Below, piece by piece: positions 35,974 through 46,800 of a DNA stretch of 64,000 nucleotides. The stretch comes from Boswellia sacra. Its lineage: Eukaryota > Streptophyta > Magnoliopsida > Sapindales > Burseraceae. The notes below the pieces were generated by a model. That model was not told the DNA's origin and ran no database searches. It saw only the letters and a list, made by a program, of their open reading frames with translations. Positions within the stretch are counted from its first letter, which is position 1. Each line of letters begins with the position of its first letter. The translations under genes and the position numbers were made by a program. The DNA lies in the NCBI GenBank assembly GCA_013180625.2, contig SNVD02014722.1:28184-92183 (forward strand), read 5' to 3'.

Positions 35974-37170
35974 CTACCTATTGCATTCTAGCATTATTCA
36001 TATCAATTCATGTATCGTCATGGCATTTCTAGCCTAAAATATAGCATCCGTGGTATATTCTAACCTAATTCATGGCATTCATGGCATGTTCTAGCCTAAT
36101 TCAAACAATCAACAACATAGCATTCAAGGGCAAAATGGTAATTCTACGTGTTCTATGCTATTGCCTAGCATCCATAAAAAGAAATAAGTTTTCCTAGCAT
36201 GATTCTAATCATTTGCTCCTAAGCATAATTCTAAGCATGTGCTCCTAAGCATATTTCTAAGCGTTCGCGAAGAAATTAAATTTCTAAGCATGTTTCTAAA
36301 TAAGGAAAGGAAATATGACTTACCTTGATAAGCATTTCCATCTTGCAAAACAAATTGGGTTAGCACAATTCGTAATAACCCTAGTCATGCTCATAAACAT
36401 AAAAATAAAATCTAAACATGCTTTTTCTGAGCAAGAAAAATAAAAGAGAATAAGAGGGAAGAGAGAATTATGCTCTCAAGATGTACCATTTCGGAGTTTA
36501 TAGCAATAGAACGCCTAAAAAAATACAGAAAAAGACTTCTCAAATTCTTGAGCATATCCTCAAAAGGGAGAAAGAGATGACTGTATTTGACAATCGGTGT
36601 GTATTGCAAAGTAGATGGAGTAGGGATTATATAGGAGAGGGGTGCAAACGAAAAAGGAAATTTTCTAAGCAAATTTCCAAAAATAGACTAATAAGGGCTA
36701 TGCAACCATCTTCAGATAGCCAAATGGCCATCTGATGGTCGGCCGACCATTGGCCAATAGACGGGCCACTATCAGATAGCCCAGAGGCTATCTAGTATGG
36801 TCGGGTGGCTGTCTAATTGCCAGCCGACTAATTTCCTTTTAGTCCCTTCCTTTTTAATCATCCTTTGATGTAGTCCTTTCAAACATTTGTTCCTTCAATC
36901 ATATATAACTTTTGGAATTTAACTCTTATTTGTGATCTCTAAATTTCTATGAAAACTAGACATTTGTAGCTTCGTAACAGTATATGACTCCTCATCAGAT
37001 TCCTCCTGAATTAATTTCTGTGATTTTTCAAAACCATATGTCAATTTTCTACACTCTTCACCAACTTTTTTTCACCCTTCTCTTCTTAACTCTCAGAGAA
37101 TTTTGTTCATTTTCTTTTCTCAACATTCATCTTCAATTCATTCTCAAGCCTTAAAAATCTAGTGCTTACA
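35974..37170 (-). repeat. 5' LTR fragment of element A
   Basis: Reads on the - strand from TGTAAGCACTAGATTTTT (37170) for 1.2 kb and is cut at about 35974. It is nearly colinear with 12141-13155 of the 3' LTR and keeps about 110-170 bp of repeats that the 3' copy lost. Promoter module at 36627-36830. Confidence 0.8.
36627..36830 (-). promoter_or_regulatory. LTR promoter module (A 5' LTR)
   Basis: On the - strand: GACAGCCACCCGACC, GGGCTATCTGATAGTGGCC and GGTCGGCCGACCATCAGATGG, then TATATAAT at 36627-36634. Confidence 0.5.
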
Positions 37171-37432
37171 CTGCCTTGGTAATGAATCCATAATAACTGA
37201 TTTTAAATCATAATGGATTCACAGTCAATGAATTGTTTTTCTAGTTACACAATGTTCTGCACAAAGCGTAGACAGTCTATGAATGGTGCTTTTTGGTTTT
37301 GAAAGGCTCACATCCTTGTTAAGCAAAAGTTCTAATGGCCCTAAAAGGAATCAAGCTAAGTTATCTATATGCATTGAGTCAATAGGGTTCCATGGTCAAG
37401 GTTCCCTCGAGCAAGAGATGCCCTCTTGGGCC
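37171..37432 (-). other. 262-bp leader piece of element E between A and B
   Basis: Bounded by the start of A's LTR on the left and B's LTR on the right. It contains ATCAGTTATTATGGATTCAT (- strand), a near copy of a motif in the other E leader piece (about 9690), so both belong to one leader. The first five bases (CTGCC) are the right TSD of A and the last five (GGGCC) the left TSD of B. Confidence 0.6.
37428..37432. repeat. Left target-site duplication of element B
   Basis: GGGCC, against AGGCC at 54530-54534: four of five match. Confidence 0.65.
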
Positions 37433-39490
37433 TATGGACACTAAATTTTTTAGGCTAGATGATGAAATAAAGATAAATGCCGAGTGAAGGAAATGATCGA
37501 AATGCCCTTGGAAGCTAAAGAGGAAATGGGTGAGAAGGAATTGACGAAGGGTCCCAAAAACTGTCATGTGAATTCAAAAAATCACAAAAATTAATCTAGA
37601 AGAAGTTTATTGATGAGTCATATACTGTTGCAAAACTATAGATGTTTAGTTTTTGTCAGAATTTACGAATCACAAATTAGAGTTGAATTCGAAAAATTAT
37701 GTTCGATTGAACAGATGATGGTCAAAAGAGGTTGCACTGACAAGTGGCAAAATAGGAAAGATCAAAGATGGACAGCCACCTGACTATTGACTAGCAGCCA
37801 CCCATCTATCAAACAGTCGCCTAGCTATCAGACAGTCGGCCGATGGTTTGCCAACAACTGCTCGGCTGTTGCTCATGGATTTTCAAAATTTTGCATTAAG
37901 GACCTTCCATATTTGTTTCTTTGCTTCCCTTTGCAATCCAACCCCTCTCCTATATAAATAGCCCTCCTCCCCACTTTGTAGGGCATACATAAATCCACTT
38001 TTCTCTCTCTTGAAGACATGCTTGAGTATTCAAAAAGTCTTTTCTAGTCTAATATTTTTTGAGCATTTCATATTACTCTAAACCCAAAAAAGGGCATGTC
38101 TAGAGAGCAGTTCTCTCTTATCCTTCTATTTTTCTTTCGAGTATTTTATTTTGCTCTAAATACAAAAATGGTACGTCTTAAGAGTAGTTCTCTCTTTTCC
38201 CTCTATTTTTCTTCCTTAGAATGAAGCATGTGTAGGTTTATTTATGCTTAGAATGAGCCTAATTAGGGTTTATTTTGATACTTAGAAGCATGCTAAGGTT
38301 ATTATGAATTGTTCTAACCCTTATTTGTTTTGCGAGATGGATAAGCGTGTCGAGGTAACTCCACTTTCTCTCTTTTATCTAGAAACATGTCTAGAAGTTT
38401 ATTTTTCTTTGTGAATGCATAGAAAAATGCTTAGGAGCACATGATTAGAGTCATGATAGGAGGACTTATAATTACTTTGATACATGCCAGGAAATAGTAT
38501 ATAATCGGTAAGAATTATCATATTGCCCCTTGAATGCTTGGATTGGGCTAGAAGTGCCTTGTTTGACTTCAGATGCTTGAATTAGGCTAAAAATGCCATG
38601 ACTAGGCTAGAATATACCGTGATAACCATGTTTAGGCTAGAAATGCCATTATAATATGAATTAATATGAATTATGCTACAATAGGAATAGGGAGAATGCC
38701 ATGATAGCATTATCAAATCAAGGCTAGAATGCGGTGATGCTAGATTATGGCTTAGTTTGATTTTCAAATGTGTGAATATTTTACAAATGTATCATGTTAG
38801 AAGTGTTGTTGTATGATTTCCATGAAGTGATGGTTGATTCACATTGATGGTGAGGGACCACTACTTAGAATGAATGCCTAAATGAATGAATGTAGAGGTT
38901 CAATAGACATTGAATAGACTCACATATAGTGGTGAGGAATTCATCATCTATTGGATCTCGAATGGGCCACTTGTATTTAATATTTGAATTTAGAATGAAT
39001 GAATTTACTTTTATTAGTTAAAAAGCAATTAATGTAATCCTCTTCCCCTTCCCCCATGTTTGGAAGAAATGTAATATATTCTCTTCCCTCTTTCTATGTA
39101 TGAATATACTACTACTTTGGTTGAATATACCTCACATGATTAATGAAGATAAAATTGGAATGTGTGCATAAAATAACAGCCTTTAAGTGGACTATATAGC
39201 AACATGAGCTATTTTAATTTGGTACACCCTAGTGGAGGCCAGATTTTGATCCCGATAAGGTGAATGGCTTGTACCTAACTTCCCGAACGCATCTGTACAA
39301 GGATGAGGGTAGTTTAAGTCTTGAAGCAAGGGATTGAATTGCCTCCATTCGTTATTAATTGAAGAATTGGGTGGCGACTCCATCTCTCCAACTTACCCAT
39401 GGCTTGTTTGTGTTTCCTTAAGTCTCGAAAGAGGCTTTGACACAGTGTTGTGGTGGCAAATGCTCGTATAGGATGAAAGCCCTGTTCACA
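37433..39490 (+). repeat. 5' LTR of element B
   Basis: Begins TATGGACACTAAATTTTTTAGG (TG mutated to TA; compare TGTAGACACTGAATTTTT in the 3' LTR) and ends GAAAGCCCTGTTCACA. 2,058 bp. It contains the promoter module (37771-37961), a duplicated segment around 38060-38210 (ATGTCTAGAGAGCAG and ACGTCTTAAGAGTAG copies), and degenerate GGCTAGAAATGCCATGA repeats at 38580-38720. Confidence 0.85.
37771..37961 (+). promoter_or_regulatory. LTR promoter module (B 5' LTR)
   Basis: Cluster of GACAGCCACCTGACTA, AAACAGTCGCCTAGC, TATCAGACAGTCGGCCG and CTGCTCGGCTG (37771-37870), then a clear TATATAAATAG box (37951-37961). Confidence 0.65.
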
Positions 39491-39491
39491 G

Positions 39492-39507
39492 TGGCGACTC
39501 CACTAGG
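39492..39507 (+). promoter_or_regulatory. Primer-binding site of element B
   Basis: TGGCGACTCCACTAGG, one base after the LTR. TGGCGACTCC is complementary to the 3' end of plant tRNA-Arg (...GGAGTCG-CCA), the primer type used by Tat/Ogre elements. Confidence 0.8.
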
Positions 39508-40307
39508 AATAAGAAGAGTTGATTCTGAGCAGGATATCAAATTCTAATACCTCATGTTCATATTTTGAGTCTTTACATCACTGCACTCTGCACACAATGA
39601 GCACGAATTTCTCAAACTAGCCATGTGGCATTGGCATGAGAAGTCTTTGGCTCCATTTGACCCCTGGATGACTCATCTTTTGTCACCACTTTTGAGTACG
39701 TTCCATTGAATTGGTATAAAAAGAGATCAGCCTAAAGGGGCAATGCTCGATCCAAGGAGCCTAGACCATTGGATCCTTGAGACTCAAGCCGATGTGGATG
39801 AACCTAGAAATCGCCAATAGGATGAATATCAAAAGCCTATGTTGAAATCCATATCTACGAATGTAAATTCCTCATGACTAGAATAACATCAACTCAACCT
39901 CATGAAACCATGAACAAATACCACATGTTAAATCACCCATAAGAATGGTATGGGGACATGTGCCACAAGTTAGGGTTATGATAACGCGTAGAAGCCATGT
40001 TATGATAGTCATAGAGAATCCAACATCAACATGTTTGTTAGAATTAGATGAGAAAATCTTGCACTCCCACGTCCCATGATGATGACTTCGGAATGAGGCC
40101 AAAGAACCTAGGAACAGAGACTTGACTTTACATGTGTGGGAGAGATAAGGTTAAAAGGTTGAAAGTGTGTCTTTGCCCTTGTATGAGCATGCATCATATC
40201 ATGCATACATATATGCATGCATGGCATTAACACTTTTGTTTTGCAGCCATCATAGCTTAGGTTAGACGAGATGGTCATTGACAATACAAGAAGAACCAGT
40301 CGTTGAA
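39508..40307 (+). other. 5' leader of element B
   Basis: Non-coding, 800 bp. Towards its end CACTTTTGTTTTGCAG (40231-40246) resembles a 3' splice site and is followed by CCATCATAGCTT, which is conserved in E. It contains ATGCAT-rich simple sequence (40190-40225). Confidence 0.6.
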
Positions 40308-41350
40308 ATGGCTGCACCCAATAAAAACAACGAGATGGTTCAAGTGAGGGCTAACATCACCATGCTCCAACAACAAATGGTCCAACTCATTAAAGCATTC
40401 CCAAATGGGCCCAATCATGGTGAGACTAGCCAAGACGGAGATAGGGGAAAAGCCTAATCAATCAAGACGAGCCTGAATAAGTCATGCAGTTGGCCAAGGA
40501 CATGGAGAAAGTCCAATCTCTCTTAAAGAAGAATGGGTTGGAGACCTAGATGATATCTTGCTCGTAGGAGACAATGATTTAATTCATAAGTTTTATATGC
40601 CAGATTTGCCCAGGTTCAATAGAAAGGGCAATCTGAAGACATATCTAAGACAATATGACACTGTCATCGCCACCATTCTTTTGTCAAAGGAGTACATCTT
40701 GAAGTACTACATGTTATCCATAGAAGATGATGCATTAGTATGATACCATGAACTTCCTAAAAGAGTTCGAGAAGATTGGGAGGAGCTTTCAGAATAGTTT
40801 GTAGAGCAATACTACCATAATACCCAACTGGGGGTAACATTCAGGGATTTGGAGATGGCAAGCTAGAAGCCTAATGAGACCTTCTTTGAGTACCTAGTCT
40901 GTTGGAGGGCCAAGGCTGCTAAGATGACCACCTGGCCCATGGAAATCTTCGAAGATTTGTATGATTCGCGTATGCAAATAGAAGATTCAAAGTCGAAGCA
41001 GAAAAAAATAGCAATAGTTACCTTAGAAGACAATAGGGGCAGTATCATTAAGCTAGTAGGTCTAGCATGAAACACGTAGAGGTGAAGGCGATCGCCCCAC
41101 AAAGGAAGTTCGATCGTTCGGGAAGACCATTGTTTAAATTCTTTGCAAGATTAAGAGCCGAAGGGATCCTATAGCCATTGCTATCGAGAGAGCTTCCAAA
41201 TCCATTACTACCGAGAGAGCTTCCAAATCCATTGCCTAGGAATTGGAAACATCACGAGAGATGTAAATTCCACTAAGTGACTGAACACAAGATTGACAAT
41301 TGCACTCATCTTTGCCATGAGATTCAATACTTGATCGACAAGGGCCAGAT
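40308..41350 (+). pseudogene. Tat gag (element B)
   Basis: Starts MAAPNKNNEMVQVRANITML at 40308. A frameshift near 40455 follows. The core is FYMPDLPRFNRKGNLKTYLR (40586-40645), ILKYYMLSIEDDALV-stop-YHELP (40690-40760), QYYHNTQLGVTFRDLEMAS-stop-KP (about 40810-40870) and YLVCWRAKAAKMTTWPMEIF (40890-40950). A Tat-type modified knuckle with NCTHLCHEIQYLIDKGQ lies at about 41297-41347. Stops are TGA (40741) and TAG (40797, 40864). Gag forms the virus-like particle. This copy cannot. Confidence 0.78.
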
Positions 41351-42305
41351 TCCCAACTAAAGGTGCATGAGCCCAACGTGAAGAGTAATCCACTACCCAA
41401 TTGCAATTGGGTACCTCTTCCAACGACCAACATAATTGGTTTAGGCTTGACCAAAGAACAAGTCATGAACTTCTTTGAAGAAAGTAAATCGAGCAGGGCC
41501 AAGAGAGCTAAGAGAAAGGAGAAGTCTGAACTTAAGCAATAAGAAGAGTCCACTAGAAAGTTGGCCACAAAGAAGAAACCTAAGATTGAAAAACTCAAAG
41601 TCAAAGAGCCTAAAGCTGAGAGTCCAAGGTCAAAAAGCCTAAAAAAGAAGAGCCCAAAGAGATCATTGAGAAGGCGAAAGACGAGCCCATTCCTTCGACA
41701 GCTAAGATCTACACCAAGAAGTGTGGATGACTAACATTGTAGCAAAGAAAGCCAAAAGAAATTTGAATTTGTGTGCCTCAATGACCAAGAGGAGAAGTCA
41801 CAAAAAGAAGAAGAAGTTGAGAGGCATCCACCAAGGAAAAGTCCATGAAATGAAAACCTTTACTAAGAAGTGGATGGCCAAAAAAAAGGGCTAGAAAAGG
41901 CCTACCACTTAGGAGACTCAAGGTAAAAAAGGGTAGAGAAACTAGGAAGGGAAGCAAGTTGAGAGTCTTGTGAGAAAAGAGAGCTTGCCTAGGAAGTGTA
42001 AAGAAATAAGGTTTATAGGAATATAGGATGACATCCCTAAAGTCAAGACCCTTCCAAGCTTTTGGGCTAACTTTAGTAATGATGAAGAAGAAGAAGTGAG
42101 AGTTGAGGGACAACCATTTAAGGGCGAGAGTGAGAATGTCCAAGGAGTGATAAGAAGTGGGAGATTTTATAATGAGAAGGAGAAGGGGAGAACAACCGAG
42201 AAGACTATTGAGAAGGGCAAAGAAGCTACCAAGGAAGAAACCAGAAAAGAAGAGGATCAAGTGCTCAAGTTGTTAAAGAAAACTCAAGCGAATGCTAGCA
42301 TTTAA
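41351..42305 (+). pseudogene. Lys/Glu-rich gag-protease linker (element B)
   Basis: Highly charged, lysine- and glutamate-rich in the + frames (for example EKEKGRTTEKTIEKGKEATK, 42177-42236), with no known domain and several stops. The long - strand ORFs here (41236-41604, 41778-42260) are the Phe/Leu/Ser-rich shadows of this region. E has the same kind of sequence at 7376-8000. Confidence 0.6.
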
Positions 42306-42341
42306 GACTTGTTGGTCTTATTCTAAACGCATAGAGAAGCC

Positions 42342-42834
42342 ATGGCAAAGGCTGTGGCAAAGGTTAAGATATCAATGGCTGCCACTTCAAATGAGATGTT
42401 GGCAACCATGACTGGAGGAGCACCCAAAAAGGTAAATAAGAAGGGTGCAATCACCTTCACTGATGCTGATTTACCTTTTGAAGGAAGGAATGACAACAAG
42501 CCATTGGTTATCACTATAAAGATTGGTAGGAAGACATCTCCTTGCATTATAGTGGATGATGGGTCTGCCATCAATATTTTGTCTATGAAGATATTGCACA
42601 AGTATGAGGTCAATTAAGATCAACTTCAGCCTTACAAGATGGTGATTAAGGCCTATGATGACTCGAAAAGGAGTGCTATTGGGATCTTTAAGGCATTATT
42701 GAAGTCTAAGCCAATTGAAGGAATGACAGAATTCATAGTGCTTGATATTCCAGTCATATTTGCTGCTTTGTTGGGACAAGCATGGTTTCATCTGCTTGGT
42801 AGAGTTCCTTCTACCTTACATTAGAAGATTCGAT
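42342..42834 (+). pseudogene. Tat aspartic protease (element B)
   Basis: Retropepsin that would cut the polyprotein. KKGAITFTDADLPFEGRNDN (about 42438-42497), then VTIKIGRKTSPCIIVDDGSA and INILSM (42513-42590), carrying the active-site Asp in the DDGSA form usual for Tat elements. After a TAA (42615) the frame goes on: MVIKAYDDSKRSAIGIFKAL, EFIVLDIPVIFAALLGQAWF, HLLGRVPSTLH, then a stop at about 42823. One stop splits the domain. Confidence 0.8.
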
Positions 42835-42856
42835 TCAACATGGATAGGGAGATTGT

Positions 42857-43429
42857 GTGACCATTCATGCAGTCTCAACAATTGCACTTGCTGCTTTGAG
42901 TGTGAAGGTTAGAGAAATACCTTACATGGGAGGCTTCCATGTAGCCATGATTAATGAAGTCAGCCCAATTGTTGCTAGAATAATGAAGAAGCAAGGATAC
43001 TTGCCAGGAACTGGGCTTGGGAGGAATGGATGTGGTTTACCATCTCTTCCAAAGTTCAAAGGCCAAAGTTCCAGAAGAGGTTTGTGTTATGAGTCCAATG
43101 GGGAAGAAGAAGACTTTATGACTAAGAAGGAGAGATTCATCAAGTTTGTCAAGGCCCAAGATATGAAGTATATGGAAGCCATCAAACCATGGGTTTTCAA
43201 AGGACTGTTGAACCCCAGATTTGAGATTTTCAAGGATATCTTTCAACCTGGAATATCCAAGGGGTATGACTTAACAGAAGAAATGAAGAATATAAAGATC
43301 AAAGAGGAGAAGCCTAAAGATCAAGCACTACTAATAGACCCGTCCGTCGAACTTGCTGCCTTTATTGAAGAAGGAATCAAATATGTTTTTTATGAAGATG
43401 TTTTCGTTCCTAAACTGTTTGAGGAATAG
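42857..43429 (+). pseudogene. G-patch-containing segment after protease (element B)
   Basis: A 190-codon open frame. SPIVARIMKKQGYLPGTGLG (42963-43022) followed by RNGCGLPSLPKF is a G-patch, a glycine-rich nucleic-acid-associated motif; betaretroviral proteases also carry one at their C-terminus. The rest is charged (EEDFMTKKERFIKFVKAQDM) and links to RT. It is the longest open stretch in B's pol. Element C starts a little downstream of this point in its own copy. Confidence 0.7.
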
Positions 43430-44520
43430 GACATTGTCTATGTTTCAAAATTTGATGCAATAAAGCATCAGTTTACTTACTTGTGTGATGTTTTTCCTAA
43501 TGGCATTGTGCATCATAATTTGCATTTCACTAGCATATTTGATATCTACACCATTCAAATTCATGGCATTAATCTTGGTACAATCGAAAAACCAACTAAC
43601 ATATGCATTACACTTGATACAACTCCTGAAGAGAGAGAGAGAGATTTGAAAAATTATTAAAGAAACATAAAGAAGTCTTTGCCTGATCCTATGATGACAT
43701 GCTTGGAATTGATAGAAGCATCGCTAAGCATATGATTCCAACGTATCTGCACGTGAAGCCGGTCAAAGCAAAAGTTGAGAAGGTTGAGACTGGAATTGGC
43801 TCAGAAAATTAAGGAAGAACAAGGAGATTGAAGCCAAATTTCTAGATGTGGTGAAATATCAAGAATGGTTAGCCAATATCGTTCCAGTGCGAAAGAAGGA
43901 TGGAATGGTTCAAATATGTGTTGATTACCAAGACTTGAATAACGCCTCACCAAAGGATGATTTTCCTTTGCCTCACATTTGATGTGTTGGTGGACAGCGC
44001 TGCCGCTAGCATGATGTTTTCTTTGTAGATGGGTTTTCTGGGTACAACCAGATAGTGATGGCCAATGAAGACAATATGAAAATGGCCTTTATTATGGAAT
44101 GAGGAACTACTGTTACAAGGTGATGCCCTTCGGGTTGAACAATGTAGAGGCAACTTACCAACAAATAGCGATGACACTATTTCATTACATGATGTATAAG
44201 GAGATAAAAGTCAACGTGGATGACATGATGGTGAAATCCGAGATTTGACAATGTCATTTTGAAGCTTTAGACAAATTCCTAGAAATGGTGAGGAAGTAAA
44301 AGTTATGGCTAAATCCGAAGAAGTGTTATTTAGAGTCACCTTAAGGAAGTTGTTGGGGTTTGTAGTCAGCAAGAAGGGGATCGAACTAGATCTAGACAAG
44401 GTTAGGGTGATTACAGATATGCCATCACCCATGACCGAGAAAGAAGTTTGAGGGTTTCTTGGGAAGATCTAATATATCAATCGGTTCATTGCCAATTGAC
44501 AATAGTTTATGCACCAATCT
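43430..44520 (+). pseudogene. Tat reverse transcriptase (element B)
   Basis: Heavily frameshifted RT: KFLDVVKYQEWLANIVPV-like sequence (about 43835), MCVDYQDLNNASPKDDFPLP (about 43915-43975), MAFIME/GNYCYKVMPFGL-like sequence (44085-44140), the catalytic box at 44213-44224, and LLGFVVSKKGIELDLDKVRV (44351-44410). The box reads NVDD instead of YVDD. Five or more frame changes. RT copies element RNA to DNA in the particle. Confidence 0.8.
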
Positions 44521-44999
44521 TTAGGCTTCTAAAAAAGGATCAGCTAATGGAGTGGAATGATTAGTGCCAAAAGGCATTTCAGTAAATTAAGAAGTACTTG
44601 CAGAATCCACCAGTCTTGAGACCCCCGAGACCTAGCAAGAATTTGATTCTTTATTTGGCTCTTGAAGAGAAGGCCATTGGTGCTATGCTGGCACAAAAAG
44701 ATAAGAATGGTGCAAAGCATGCCATCTATTATCTTATCAAGAAGTTGCTACTGTACGAGACAAAGTATACCTACATGGAGAAAACATGCTTAGCCATGGT
44801 CTGGCTTTCAAAGCAGTTAAGGCATTATTTTCAGTCTTATAAAATTAAGGCTATCTCGAAGGAGAATCCAATGAAATATTCTTACGACGCACCATAATTG
44901 ATAGGGAAGCTAGCAAGATGGCTTGTCTAGTTGTCAGAATTTGACATTGAGATGTCACCAAAAAGGTGGTGAAAGGAAGAATAGTAGTATAGTTTTTAA
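44521..44999 (+). pseudogene. RT-linked RNase H (element B)
   Basis: LILYLALEEKAIGAMLAQKD (44643-44702), AIYYLIKKLLLYETKYTYME (44727-44786) and LAMVWLSKQLRHYFQSYKIK (44793-44852) are the usual Ty3/gypsy RNase H blocks. It is open for 99 codons (44598-44894), then goes out of frame. Confidence 0.8.
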
Positions 45000-45009
45000 C
45001 CACGAATAT

Positions 45010-45470
45010 AGTCGACGATGACAAACCATGGGAGTTGGATTTCCCAGATGAACGGGGTAATCTTAGTAGTGGGATGGAGAATGTTCTTTGATAGAGCTAT
45101 CAATAGAAATGGTGTCAAAATAGGAGTTATTCTAGTCTCAACGACTAAAGAAGTTATCCCTTTTGCTAAGAAGCTGGACTTTAGAGTGACTAATAATATG
45201 GCTGAGTACGAAGCCTTTGCCTTTGGTTGGAAGTTGTGATTACAATAGGAATTGATGAAATAGAAGTGGTAGAAGATTCAAAACTAGTCATCGCTCAAGC
45301 CAATGAAGAATGGGATCTATGGGAAGGAAGATTAAAACCGTACCTTGAGCACATCAGAAGGTTGATTGGGAGATTCAAGTAGTTTACCTTCACCCTTCTT
45401 CCCATAAATGAGAATTAGATGGTTGATGCTTTAGCCTCGTTGGCATCAGTTTGGGTAAGTACTCAAGAGT
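45010..45470 (+). pseudogene. Second, Tat-specific RNase H (aRH) (element B)
   Basis: WRMFFDRAINRNGVKIGVIL (45076-45135), PFAKKLDFRVTNNMAEYEAF (45157-45220), then in other frames EVVEDSKLVIAQANEEW-like sequence (about 45260-45310) and a block near ADALASLAS (about 45420-45440). Plant Tat elements are known for an extra RNase H domain of archaeal type placed between the RT-RNase H and integrase. Position and motifs fit. Frameshift near 45238. Confidence 0.75.
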
Positions 45471-45519
45471 TATTGGTGAGACCAATACTGATATCACAAG
45501 CATTGATCCTTGCCATAAG

Positions 45520-46800
45520 GAACCCCATTTAATAGAGGTCGAATGGATGAGAAGCCATGGTTCTATGACTTGAAGAGATACTTGGAATAAAGGATTTTGC
45601 CAGAAGAGGCTAATGAGAAAGACAAGGTTGTACTACGAAGGTTGGCTCAACAATTAACTTGTTATCAAGGAGTGATGTACAAAAGAATGCCAGAAGGGAT
45701 GCAATTAAGGTATATCGATGAGAAAGAAGCTAGAAGGCTCATGGAGGAAATCCATAGTGGTGTATATGGATCACATATGAATCAGCTAATGCTTGAAAAG
45801 AAGATAATAAGGCAAGGCTTTTACTAGCTAACCATGGAGATAGATTGTGTCTAATTTGTGAAAAGATGTCACCAATGCTAGATCAACAGAAATTTAATTC
45901 ATAACCACCTTTGGAGCTACAAGGAATGATAGCACTGTGGCTCGTTGCTGCATGGGTCATTGACATCATAGGCAAGATAAGGCTGTCAGCCTTTGATGGG
46001 CATAGATATGTGGTAGTGGCGATTGACTACTTCACCAAATGGATAAAAGCTGAGTCCTATAGTAAACTAGGGGCAAAGCAGATCGCAAAGTTCATTGAGA
46101 AGAACATCATCTGCAGATTTGGAATGCCACATCACGATGTGACTAACAACAGGGTTCATTTCCAGGCTAAGACTAAGGCTTTGTTTAAGAAGTATGGGAT
46201 TGAACACCATAATTCATATCCAAATCAGCCACAAGCAAACGGAGTAATAGAAGCAGCCAATAAAAACATCAAGAAGATGTTGGCCAAGATAATACAAACA
46301 TACAAAGATTAGGTGGAGAAGATGCTATTTGTGTTATAGGGTTATAGAACAACACACAAAAGTTTGATAGGCATGATACCCTTCTTGTTGGCATATGATT
46401 CAAAAGCAGTTCTACCAATTGAGATAGAAATGAAGTTAGCGAGAGTTTTGATGGAACCAAAATGGCCTGAAGGGGAATGGGTTCACAATAGATGTGAACA
46501 ATTGGCCTTGACTGACGAGAAAAGAATGAAGGCTAGAGATCACATGTACTTGTACCAGAAATGGGTTGCTCGAGCCTTTAACAAAAGAATAAAGGCAAAG
46601 AAGTTCAAAGAAGAGGAATTGGTCCTTAAACAGGCCAGGCCAGTACTGTTTGATCCAGAGGAAAGTTTAGGCCTAACTGGAGGGCCCATTCATTGTGACG
46701 AAAGGTCATGTCCAATGGAGTTGTCATCATATCAGATATGGAAGGGAATAAATTCACTGAGCCCATCAACATGGACAAGCTGAAGAAATACTATGTATAA
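45520..46800 (+). pseudogene. Integrase (element B)
   Basis: HHCC zinc finger region (MEEIHSGVYGSHMNQLMLEK, then CHQC near 45870), catalytic core 45911-46310 and C-terminal domain to INMDKLKKYYV, stop 46798-46800. Core: VIDIIGKIRLSAFDGHRYVV holds the first Asp. The second position reads HHDVTNNRVHF where related integrases have a TDNG block, so the catalytic Asp is Asn. QANGVIEAANK keeps the Glu. Stops at 45826, 46311 and 46339, and the C-terminus is out of frame after about 46650. It would insert the DNA copy into chromosomes, but this copy is inactive. Confidence 0.85.

Larger units (their letters stand above)
9807..37170 (-). mobile_element. Tat-type element A, nested and internally deleted
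   Basis: Tat-lineage LTR retrotransposon on the - strand, inserted in the leader of E. Order along +: 3' LTR (9807-13155), PPT, antisense-gene region (13176-31230), integrase C-terminus (31447-31826), an Athila insertion (31827-about 35973), and the first 1.2 kb of A's own 5' LTR (about 35974-37170). Leader, gag, protease, RT and most of integrase are missing. Insertions inside it: a solo LTR, a CACTA element, a small LTR fragment and Athila. Without these, about 9.9 kb of A remain. Confidence 0.75.

Noticed and set aside
41236..42260. Two long - strand ORFs (122 and 160 codons)
   Set aside because: They are shadows of the Lys/Glu-rich gag linker of B; no domain, no promoter, no counterpart in A.
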